Origin: Actinomycetes bacterium
GTDB taxonomy: Bacteria > Actinomycetota > Acidimicrobiia > Acidimicrobiales > Acidimicrobiaceae
Length of the DNA stretch: 5,426 nt
Direction of reading: 5' to 3'
Assembly: GCA_021790495.1 (NCBI GenBank)
Contig: JAJYGZ010000144.1
Coordinates: 1-5,426, forward strand
Shown here piece after piece: positions 1 to 5,370 of the stretch; position 1 is the stretch's first letter; the number at the start of each line of letters is the position of its first letter. Position numbers and translations under genes: made by a program. The notes under the pieces were generated by a model that worked only from the letters and a program-made list of their open reading frames with translations, ran no database searches and was not told the DNA's origin.

Positions 1-11
1 GGGGCTGGGCA

Positions 12-956
12 TTGATAATCTGTTATCTGGGACCGGAGGGCACCTCTGACTTGCGAGCAATCTCGCTGCTTTCAACGGTTTCCGACCTTGAGGCGCTTCC
101 GATGAGTTCGGTGTCGGACGTCATTGAGACTGTCAACTTCACTCCCGGCTGCCTCGGAATCATTCCTCTGGAGAATTCCACAGATGGAGAGTTGACTACT
201 AATCTCGACAAGTTGATTTTTGACTACGACTCTGTGCTCATTCGCGAGGAGGTTGTGCTCAACGAGAGGATCGACGCGTTTTGCGTCGATCCGTTGGTTC
301 CTCATGCCCAAGTTTTGTCTCATCCGCTGATACTGGACCTGTGCAGCCAGTACATAAAGCAACAAGGCTTGACCTTGCGCCACACATTGTCCACCTCCGA
401 GGCTTGCCGCATTGTAGCGACTGACGCCGATTCGACGCTGGTCGCTCTGGCGCCACCGGTGGTGGGAGAGTCATACGGGCTCGAACTCGTGTCGAACGCG
501 GTTATGGACGTGCCCGACATTCGCACCAAATACGTAATGATCGGGCGTGAGGTCGCGGCACCCACAGGCGATGACAGAACCTCAATTGTCATTACTCCAA
601 CATCTGACCGGGTTGGATTCCTGGCGGAGGTTTCGCGGATTTTTGCCAACAACAATATCAACATGAATCAGATCCTCTCTCGGCCTCTTTCGGCCAAGTT
701 GGGAAATTACTGCTTCCTGATTGTTTTTGAGGGGCACGTATCTGATCTGGGCATATCGGATATGCTTGCGGAGTTGCTCGCTTTGGACGCCTCGGTAAAG
801 CTGTTGGGCTCGTATCCGCGGTGGCGGGGAACCGAGGTCTCTACGCCTTCCATTTCGCTTCCGCGCGGCGGCGTCGATTCCAGTTCTGAGTTGGCGGACA
901 AGTTGGCGCTCTACTCGCCGGCGATTGCCGCGGCTCTCAATCCGGTGCGGAGCTGA
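12..956 (+). CDS. pheA: Prephenate dehydratase with C-terminal ACT domain
   Basis: Converts prephenate to phenylpyruvate by decarboxylation and dehydration in cytosolic phenylalanine synthesis. The 314-aa product has the usual monofunctional PDT layout: a catalytic domain (about 1-180) and an ACT domain (about 188-272), then a low-complexity tail. Visible family marks are YLGPEGT (5-11), PLENSTDGEL (52-61), STSEA (127-131) and SYGLELVSNAV (154-164). The catalytic-threonine motif, normally TRF, reads TKY here (Thr172 kept). The ACT domain keeps INMNQILSRP (216-225) and GNYCFLIVFEGH (231-242). These correspond to the family's GAL and ESRP phenylalanine-binding motifs, but read GFL and LSRP, so feedback control may differ (inference). 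No chorismate mutase domain is present. The TTG start at 12 places YLGPEGT at the normal distance from the N-terminus, with GGGG at 1-4 as a weak ribosome site. The frame is open to the window edge, so a start further upstream cannot be excluded. tyrA follows after 18 nt. Confidence 0.93.
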   Translation: MIICYLGPEGTSDLRAISLLSTVSDLEALPMSSVSDVIETVNFTPGCLGIIPLENSTDGELTTNLDKLIFDYDSVLIREEVVLNERIDAFCVDPLVPHAQVLSHPLILDLCSQYIKQQGLTLRHTLSTSEACRIVATDADSTLVALAPPVVGESYGLELVSNAVMDVPDIRTKYVMIGREVAAPTGDDRTSIVITPTSDRVGFLAEVSRIFANNNINMNQILSRPLSAKLGNYCFLIVFEGHVSDLGISDMLAELLALDASVKLLGSYPRWRGTEVSTPSISLPRGGVDSSSELADKLALYSPAIAAALNPVRS

Positions 957-974
957 CGTGCCGAAAGCGGCCGC

Positions 975-2084
975 TTGCACAGATTGCGGAGTGCCGGCCA
1001 TGACCGGGTTTCGATCTTGAGGGAGAACAGCGGATTATCGCAAACCGCGTTGCCTCACTTTGGGAGGATCGGAATAGTCGGACTTGGCCAGATCGGCACC
1101 TCGCTTGCCTTGGGGTTGCGAAATACGCGCGAGGTTGTCGGCTACGATATCGCCACCAATGCGCGCGAGGAGTTCTTGCGGTCCGGCTTCCGCGTTGCCT
1201 CAAGTCTCGACGACTTGCTTTTAGAGGTTGAGCTGTGTTTTTTTGCCGTTCCCGCCGGGTCGTTCAAGTCGATGCTCGCGGGGGTATTCGCGGCGCTGGC
1301 CGATTCCAAGGCAGTTATCGCCGATCTCTGTTCCACGAAACTCGACATCGAGGAGGCAGTGCTCGCGGGTGGAATTCTTAGCAGCGAGATTCGCTATGTC
1401 GGTCTTCACCCTCTGGCTGGCAATGAGCGACGCGGCAGCTTGGGCGCCGATGCAGAGCTATTTCGGGGCCGAACCATGGTCGTCTCCTCGGGAGTCGCCA
1501 GTCACTCCCTTACAGCAATGGCCCTCGCGCAATTGCTGATCTCTACCGTTGGGTGCAGGGCGATGTTTGTAAATCCAGCCGTTCATGACAGGGTCACCAA
1601 CTTTACCATCCAGCTGCCGCATATCTTCGCTTACTTGACATCGTCATTTGCCCAAACGGTCCCGGACCAGACTCTCTTGACGTTGTTATCTGGCAACTCA
1701 TTTGCCGACGTCACCCGAGTTGCCAATAGCTCTCCGGAAATGGTGGCTAGTTTCCTCTATGCCAATCGCGAGATCCTCAAGGCCTCGTTACGCCAGCTCG
1801 ATGGCAAACTCGCGGCCATGGTAAGCGCCTTAGGCGAAGCGGATGAAACCACGCTTGCGCAACTGCTTGGGCAATACGCACCCCGTGGCTCCCAAGTCAC
1901 CCTGGAAGCCTTCGCGGATTCGCACCGCCTTGCCGAAGTGGCCGATTATCGTCGGGTCATCTTGGATCTGGAGTCGAGAAGAGCTCTTGTGGACTCTATC
2001 CGCGTAGCTGACGCAAAGCTAGAGATCGCCGGTGAACGCGCCACAGAGCCGGACCCTAGAACTCGAACTGGACGGCTGCCCTAG
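975..2084 (+). CDS. tyrA: Prephenate dehydrogenase (TyrA family)
   Basis: NAD(P)-dependent oxidative decarboxylation of prephenate to 4-hydroxyphenylpyruvate, the tyrosine branch that competes with the upstream dehydratase. An N-terminal Rossmann fold carries GIVGLGQIG (33-41) and YDIA (57-60). DLCSTK (117-122) matches the family's DxxSxK, and GLHPLAGNERRGS (143-155) is the HPxxGxE signature with the catalytic-type His145. The helical dehydrogenase domain has HDRVTNF (204-210), QLPH (213-216) and FADVTRVANSSPEM (243-256). These resemble the usual SHLPH and FRDxTRIAxSDPxMW, but SH reads IQ and FRD reads FAD. I see no C-terminal ACT domain; residues after about 285 form a variable helical tail. 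The start is uncertain. TTG 975 favours coupling to pheA, whereas TTG 1050 (beginning MPHFGRIGIVG) better fits the usual N-terminus of the family; neither has a good Shine-Dalgarno. The gene shares pheA's frame, separated by one TGA. Its last 29 bp overlap the convergent Dabb gene. Confidence 0.9.
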   Translation: MHRLRSAGHDRVSILRENSGLSQTALPHFGRIGIVGLGQIGTSLALGLRNTREVVGYDIATNAREEFLRSGFRVASSLDDLLLEVELCFFAVPAGSFKSMLAGVFAALADSKAVIADLCSTKLDIEEAVLAGGILSSEIRYVGLHPLAGNERRGSLGADAELFRGRTMVVSSGVASHSLTAMALAQLLISTVGCRAMFVNPAVHDRVTNFTIQLPHIFAYLTSSFAQTVPDQTLLTLLSGNSFADVTRVANSSPEMVASFLYANREILKASLRQLDGKLAAMVSALGEADETTLAQLLGQYAPRGSQVTLEAFADSHRLAEVADYRRVILDLESRRALVDSIRVADAKLEIAGERATEPDPRTRTGRLP

Positions 2085-2349
2085 CAACAATATTTGGCGC
2101 GATGAACTTGGCGATCAGCTGTTGGTGCGCCCCGTCCTCGGCATAGGCCAAGTACAATTCTCGGCTTTCGAAGTCGACGCTGACCGAGTAGTCATAGTTT
2201 CCTTCGCGCATCCCGAGGTCGAATCCGCGGTGGGCTGCGGTGAATCCCTGGTAGCTGGCGTAGAACTCTGCCACGGCCGCATCCATGGCTTTGGCTTCTT
2301 CGTTAGTTATGTCGGGTCGGAACTTGAACGATACCGAGTGCCTTATCAC
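2056..2349 (-). CDS. Dabb family (stress-responsive alpha/beta barrel) protein
   Basis: A 97-aa protein with the single-domain Dabb pattern: an opening IRHSVSFKF strand, a helix (about 17-30, EEAKAMDAAVAEFY), a central GNYDYSVSVDFESRELYLAY, then HQQLIAKFIAPNI and a closing VQFEF strand. Such proteins form dimeric ferredoxin-like barrels. Some members are stress-induced, and some act as cyclases or degradative enzymes on aromatic or polyketide-like substrates; nothing here identifies a substrate. The open frame extends 43 codons further upstream to 2478, but GTG at 2347-2349 is preferred. It puts the conserved IRHxVxFKF at the N-terminus and has GGGAGG five bases upstream. The upstream extension is Arg-rich and unlike the family. 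The gene faces tyrA, and their 3' ends overlap by 29 bp. It lies 229 nt downstream of the SDR gene on the same strand, beyond a strong inverted repeat, so separate transcription is possible; I see no convincing promoter in that gap. Confidence 0.88.
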   Translation of the reverse strand: MIRHSVSFKFRPDITNEEAKAMDAAVAEFYASYQGFTAAHRGFDLGMREGNYDYSVSVDFESRELYLAYAEDGAHQQLIAKFIAPNIVARAAVQFEF

Positions 2350-2354
2350 GTTAA

Positions 2355-2360
2355 CCTCCC
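2355..2360 (-). promoter_or_regulatory. Ribosome binding site fixing the Dabb start
   Basis: On the minus strand GGGAGG stands five bases before the GTG at 2349. It is the best Shine-Dalgarno match near this gene and decides for the 97-aa product over the 140-aa open frame that begins at 2478. Confidence 0.75.
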
Positions 2361-2525
2361 ATGAGCGTCGGTAGATGCAACGATAGCTAGCTAGCAACGT
2401 ATTTCCCGCCGGCCAACTGGCGCGCTTGTCAGGCTCCAGGTGCGCACGAGTCGGCGCTTCTCGATAGCCACGGTACACCGCTACTGTTGCGGCACCTCTA
2501 GTCCCGGCACATCAAGCTAGAAGGA

Positions 2526-2611
2526 GTCGATGGCGGGATTTTGCGCGCCTCGCGATTTTCACCTGCGCTCCACGGCTCTCAGAAGAGGCCGCGCAGAATC
2601 CCGCCATCGAC
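2526..2611. repeat. Long imperfect inverted repeat across the SDR stop codon
   Basis: The left arm (2526-2551) and right arm (2585-2611) are inverted copies. A perfect 15-bp block, GTCGATGGCGGGATT, at 2526-2540 matches the reverse complement of 2597-2611. After one mismatch (2541/2596) there are six paired bases (TGCGCG), then one unpaired base (2589), then four more pairs (CCTC). In total about 25 pairs enclose a 33-nt loop (2552-2584). The right arm is the 3' coding end of the SDR gene (LVDGGILRGL); the left arm lies just beyond its stop, so the stop codon is in the loop. Read rightwards, the left arm would again spell VDGGILRA, so it looks like an inverted duplicate of the gene end. In SDR mRNA it would fold into a long hairpin after the last ribosome leaves. 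The bases after it (TCCTTCT) are only weakly U-rich, so I do not call it a classical terminator. The rest of the 2350-2578 gap shows nothing I can assign. Confidence 0.85.
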
Positions 2612-3322
2612 CAGGATCGCCTGGCCATTGATATACCAGGCGTGGGTCGACGCAAGGAAGGCCGCGATCTTCCCGAAGCTTTCCGGGTCGCCAAGTTTCT
2701 TGGCCGGGACGGTTTGGGCAAGCGCGCCGATGTCGCGTTCAATCGCGGTGAGCCTGTCGGTCAGATGCAGCCCAGGCAGAAGCGAGTTTACCGTAACGCC
2801 CGCGCCTGCGACCTCGGCTGCGACCGACTTGAGATAACCCGTTAGCCCCGCTCGAGCGGTATTTGAGAGAATTAGTCCGGGATCCGGGGCTTTGACGTAA
2901 AGAGATGTGATGGCGATTATCCGTCCGAAGCCAGCTTTGGTCATGCCCGGCAGCACCGCGTTGCAAAGTTCGACCATGGAGAGAAGATTTTGCTCGATTG
3001 CTCCGCGATAATCAGCAATTCCAACCGATGACCAACCGCCCGCCTTGGGACCGCCAGCATTGGCAACGAGGATGTCCACCTGGCCGAGATCTTGAAGCAC
3101 CCGATCAATTAGGTCTTTTGCCTCCTCGGGTCGGGCTAGGTCCACCTGATATCCAACACAGGCGCCTGGCAGTTCGCCAAGTGCCCAAGCGATCTTATCG
3201 GCCGAGCGCGAGGCGATTGCGACCTGAACTCCTTCGCTGGCCAATGCCTTGGCGCAGCCTAGGCCTAAACCGCTCGATCCGCCGGTTACGAGCGCGACTT
3301 TGCCATCGATGCCAAGATCCAT
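2579..3322 (-). CDS. Atypical short-chain dehydrogenase/reductase (SDR)
   Basis: A 247-aa Rossmann-fold protein of classical SDR length, probably an NAD(P)-dependent oxidoreductase; the substrate is unknown. The cofactor glycine motif TGGSSGLG (13-20) directly follows the first strand (KVALVTG). VDL (60-62), NAGG (88-91), Asn112, ITS (138-140, Ser140 in the catalytic serine position), VTVNSLLPG (176-184) and INGQAILVDGG (231-241) are all in place. The YxxxK motif expected 13 residues after Ser140 reads S153-N-T-A-R157, so the catalytic Tyr and Lys are Ser and Arg. From memory, a widespread 'LSNxxRAG' SDR subgroup shares this change and keeps a Lys nearby (here LYVK, 141-144), so the replacement need not mean a dead protein. 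Many members are labelled FabG-like, which should not be taken as function here. The ATG start fits the family opening (MDLGIDGKVALVTG). Its GGGAG lies only one base upstream, so the ribosome site is poorly spaced. The peptidase gene ends 79 nt upstream on the same strand. Confidence 0.92.
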   Translation of the reverse strand: MDLGIDGKVALVTGGSSGLGLGCAKALASEGVQVAIASRSADKIAWALGELPGACVGYQVDLARPEEAKDLIDRVLQDLGQVDILVANAGGPKAGGWSSVGIADYRGAIEQNLLSMVELCNAVLPGMTKAGFGRIIAITSLYVKAPDPGLILSNTARAGLTGYLKSVAAEVAGAGVTVNSLLPGLHLTDRLTAIERDIGALAQTVPAKKLGDPESFGKIAAFLASTHAWYINGQAILVDGGILRGLF

Positions 3323-3401
3323 ACTCCCGGGAAGGCTAATGCCTCCGCCTTGGCGATCGCGCCCTGCGGCAATTCATCATGAGATGGCGACCGTCAAAGG
3401 A

Positions 3402-4949
3402 TCAGGAGAGGCAGCCCGCGGCCATGCCGAGCGAGGCCAAGCCTTGGAGATCTCCGTTTGCATAGGTTATGGGGCTGGCCTCATCGTAAGGGTACATGAT
3501 CTGGTTGGTCTCGGTAGTGTGGCCGAGTCCGATGACATGCCCAAGCTCGTGAAGAACCAGATGAATGGTTTCGTCTTCGCTAAGAGGGTAGCTCGAGGAT
3601 ATTGCGGCCTCTCCCGAAACGTATTGATACTGGCCAGCGGTGGAATTATAGGTGTATTGAGATCCGCCCATTCCGACCACTTCGCCTGAACTATTCGACG
3701 ATGGAAGGTAGGAAGTCTCGCCATTGTGTTCCCAGGAAACAAGTATGGGATTTGGCGCGCCATTCACGTATGCGGGTCTTGATGTGCTAGGCAGTTCGCT
3801 CGTCGTGCCGTCGTAGATGAACTGCATTCCAGTCGCTTGCCCAATCTCGGTGAACGCGTTTTGAACTAGTTGCAGGCCGTATGCGGGAGCCTCGTTGATA
3901 TTCACGACGTAGTGAATTGGAGCACAGGGGTTATAGCGAACCGGCAGCGTCGAATTTGGCTGGGTCACCAGAAAGCCGAAGCCGGTGACAGACGGCGCGC
4001 TTTGAGTGGTTGGGGCCATCGCAGAGCTGAAAGTAGACGAAGTGTCAGATGTCACGCCGAAGCTGTTCCAAGTTTGGCCGGTGTAAGGGACCAAGGAGGC
4101 GCCGCTTGAGGTGCCAGGAGTGGTCGATGCTGTTGGTTGCGGGGTAGAGGGGCTGAAGTAATAGCTGGATCCGTTTGAGCCGGCAAAGTAGTAGCTGTTT
4201 GTCCCGGATTTCGAGATTCCAACGATCCCGGCTACGTTCTGGCCCCCTTCGGAACCCTCGTAAGGCGCGTCACCGTAAGTAAAGATTCCGCCGTCCTGGG
4301 CAACGAGCCAATAACCCTTGCCGTCAGGGGTCGCTGCCATGCCGACTATCGGCTGATTCAATTGGATCGCACCGGCTGATCCCTCGAAAGTCGCATCGCC
4401 AAAGGTGAAGATCCCGCCGTCCGATGCGACCAGCCAATATCCATGCCCGTCGGGACTGCTGGCCATGCCGACAACCGGCTTGTTCAGCGTCATGGCGCCG
4501 GTGGAGCCGTAAAACCCTGCATCGCCAAAGGTGAAGATTCCGCCGTCCGATGCGACCAGCCAATATCCATGCCCGTCGGGCGTGGCGGCCATGCCGACAA
4601 CCGGCTTGTTCAGCGTCATGGCGCCGGTGGAGCCGTAAAACACAGCATCGCCAAAGCTGAAGATTCCGCCGTCTTTGGCGACCAGCCAATAGCCCTTGCC
4701 GTCGGGAGTCGCCGCCATGCCGACTATCGGCTGGTTCAACGACATCGGTCCGCTTATCAGTCCTGCCTCTTTTGGAGCGGGAACTGAATCGGTGGTGTTT
4801 CCAATGATTTGGTGTGTCGCCGAAGCTGGGCTAGATACGCCCGCGAAGGTACCCAACCCCAGAAGTAGCGACATTGAGGCAACCGAGGCCGCGCTGCGCG
4901 TAGTCAACCGGCGCGCGATGCCCACTTGATGCCTGTCTTTCCAGCTCAT
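3402..4949 (-). CDS. Secreted repeat-containing matrixin-like zinc metallopeptidase
   Basis: A predicted exported 515-aa protein. A basic N-terminus (RHQVGIARR) and hydrophobic core (MSLLLGLGTFAGV, about 26-38) lead to a probable signal peptidase site after PASA (residue 44). The RR pair lacks a convincing Tat consensus. Four 42-residue repeats follow (65-106, 107-148, 149-190, 191-232), each with VGMAATPDGxGYWLVA and DGGIF.FGDA, plus a degenerate fifth unit (about 233-265). Next is a Ser/Thr/Pro linker (about 266-285). The C-terminal domain (about 320-515) begins near RYNPCAPIHYVVN. It carries the zincin motif HELGHVIGLGH (His467, Glu468, His471, His477) and a Met-turn in IMYPY (Met485), as in M10/metzincin peptidases. 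Cys342 and Cys513 are the only mature cysteines and could form a disulfide. No PRCGxPD cysteine switch is seen. The open frame reaches TTG 4964, but ATG 4949 has GGAAGGA six bases upstream and gives a normal signal peptide. Likely role: extracellular proteolysis, with the repeats for binding or surface display (inference). Confidence 0.93.
   Translation of the reverse strand: MSWKDRHQVGIARRLTTRSAASVASMSLLLGLGTFAGVSSPASATHQIIGNTTDSVPAPKEAGLISGPMSLNQPIVGMAATPDGKGYWLVAKDGGIFSFGDAVFYGSTGAMTLNKPVVGMAATPDGHGYWLVASDGGIFTFGDAGFYGSTGAMTLNKPVVGMASSPDGHGYWLVASDGGIFTFGDATFEGSAGAIQLNQPIVGMAATPDGKGYWLVAQDGGIFTYGDAPYEGSEGGQNVAGIVGISKSGTNSYYFAGSNGSSYYFSPSTPQPTASTTPGTSSGASLVPYTGQTWNSFGVTSDTSSTFSSAMAPTTQSAPSVTGFGFLVTQPNSTLPVRYNPCAPIHYVVNINEAPAYGLQLVQNAFTEIGQATGMQFIYDGTTSELPSTSRPAYVNGAPNPILVSWEHNGETSYLPSSNSSGEVVGMGGSQYTYNSTAGQYQYVSGEAAISSSYPLSEDETIHLVLHELGHVIGLGHTTETNQIMYPYDEASPITYANGDLQGLASLGMAAGCLS
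4254..4757 (-). repeat. Four tandem 126-bp coding repeats in the peptidase gene
   Basis: Four in-frame units of 126 bp (42 codons) lie at 4632-4757, 4506-4631, 4380-4505 and 4254-4379. Units 2 and 3 are the closest. The 55 bases at 4461-4515 recur exactly at 4587-4641, and 4417-4455 recurs at 4543-4581. Near identity at silent sites as well as in protein points to recent duplication or gene conversion. The outer units (QPIVGMAATPDGKGYWLVA) resemble each other more than they resemble the inner ones (KPVVGMA..PDGHGYWLVA), suggesting that an inner unit was copied. The repeat makes copy-number change by recombination likely, and it also makes this stretch prone to assembly collapse. Confidence 0.95.
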
Positions 4950-4955
4950 ACCGGG

Positions 4956-4962
4956 TCCTTCC
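4956..4962 (-). promoter_or_regulatory. Ribosome binding site fixing the peptidase start
   Basis: GGAAGGA on the minus strand ends six bases before ATG 4949. It overlaps the upstream TTG (4962-4964) of the open frame, so that TTG is unlikely to be the start and the product is 515 aa. Confidence 0.75.
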
Positions 4963-4987
4963 AAACTTATGGATTCGTAAATCCGCT

Positions 4988-4994
4988 ATCTATA
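4988..4994 (-). promoter_or_regulatory. Candidate -10 element of the peptidase promoter
   Basis: TATAGAT on the minus strand resembles a sigma70-type -10 box and would give a leader of roughly 30 nt before ATG 4949. No good -35 hexamer stands at 16-18 bp (the 17-bp position reads AACCGA). A second candidate, TAATAT, lies further upstream at 5043-5048, also with a weak -35. Both are sequence resemblance only. Confidence 0.3.
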
Positions 4995-5044
4995 AGTACG
5001 GAAGCATTGGGTCGGTTCTTTAGCGCTTTGACGCGGAGAGTGAT

Positions 5045-5064
5045 ATTACTTGCTTGTAATTACA
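5045..5064. promoter_or_regulatory. Operator-like overlapping palindromes upstream of the peptidase
   Basis: ATTAC (5045-5049) and GTAAT (5056-5060) form a 5-bp inverted repeat with a 6-base spacer. Overlapping it is the perfect 10-bp palindrome TGTAATTACA (5055-5064). The site is about 95 bp upstream of the peptidase start, in a locally AT-rich patch. It overlaps the alternative -10 candidate TAATAT (5043-5048), as expected of a repressor or activator site. No regulator gene is adjacent and no family can be named. Confidence 0.3.
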
Positions 5065-5166
5065 TCCGACAGTGAATAACTGGGGAGTATGGCGCACGGA
5101 TTAAGGCATGCCGTGGGCATTTGTCTAGCCGGCGCGGGTTCGATCGGAATTTGCTAGCGCGCATCC

Positions 5167-5195
5167 TCGGCGCTCGTTGCGCGCGAGAGCGCCGA
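5167..5195. repeat. Perfect 9-bp GC-rich inverted repeat (hairpin)
   Basis: TCGGCGCTC (5167-5175) pairs perfectly with GAGCGCCGA (5187-5195) around an 11-nt loop. On the + strand a T-run (5205-5209) follows, but nine or more bases beyond the stem, too far for a typical intrinsic terminator. It could be a weak terminator or part of a structured RNA. Confidence 0.6.
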
Positions 5196-5313
5196 ACCTT
5201 GGGATTTTTGTGACATTTGCAATGCCTCACGGGTACGGCTGCGGAGATGGCGGATCTATTCGCAGAGATTGTGGACCAATCCCGATCAGTGGCCGTTGCT
5301 TGCCCGCCGACAT

Positions 5314-5334
5314 GTCGCATCGCGGCGATGCGAC
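5314..5334. repeat. Perfect 10-bp inverted repeat
   Basis: GTCGCATCGC (5314-5323) and GCGATGCGAC (5325-5334) are exact inverted copies around a single base. As DNA this is a 21-bp near-palindrome; as RNA it gives an eight- to nine-pair hairpin with a tight loop. It overlaps the palindrome CGACATGTCG (5308-5317), so the two could not pair at the same time. No T-run follows on either strand. Confidence 0.65.
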
Positions 5335-5351
5335 GCCGAGCTCGAAATCGA

Positions 5352-5370
5352 AGAGCCTCGACGAGGCTCT
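5352..5370. repeat. Perfect 9-bp inverted repeat (hairpin)
   Basis: AGAGCCTCG (5352-5360) and CGAGGCTCT (5362-5370) flank one base. In RNA it would be an eight-pair stem with a GAC or GUC loop. Read leftwards it is followed by TCGATTTCG, a poor T-tract, so a terminator for a gene entering from the right is possible but weak. Confidence 0.6.

Noticed and set aside
2032..2364. 110-aa + strand open frame after tyrA
   Set aside because: Antisense shadow of the Dabb gene, which has a clear family match and ribosome site.
2385..2395. GCTAGCTAGC palindrome upstream of the Dabb gene
   Set aside because: Short tandem GCTA with no promoter elements around it; probably chance.
2530..2631. 33-codon + strand reading frame (ATG 2530) with AAGGAG at 2521-2526
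   Set aside because: The SD match is good but the spacer is only three bases. The ATG falls inside the inverted-repeat arm, and most of the frame is antisense to SDR coding sequence; no recognisable peptide.
4324..4787. Repetitive open frames on both strands across the 126-bp repeats
   Set aside because: Frame shadows of the repeat array, with period equal to the peptidase repeats and no independent signals.
5128..5148. GGGTTCGATCGG resembling a tRNA T-arm
   Set aside because: The flanking bases do not pair as a T-stem, and no acceptor, D or anticodon arms can be built around it.
5167..5209. Intrinsic terminator (hairpin then T-run)
   Set aside because: The T-run starts nine or more bases after the stem, and no + strand gene ends upstream, so only the hairpin is reported.
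5060..5320. 86-aa - strand open frame
   Set aside because: Composition is typical of GC-rich noncoding DNA (Arg-rich, no hydrophobic pattern). No ribosome site or family resemblance.
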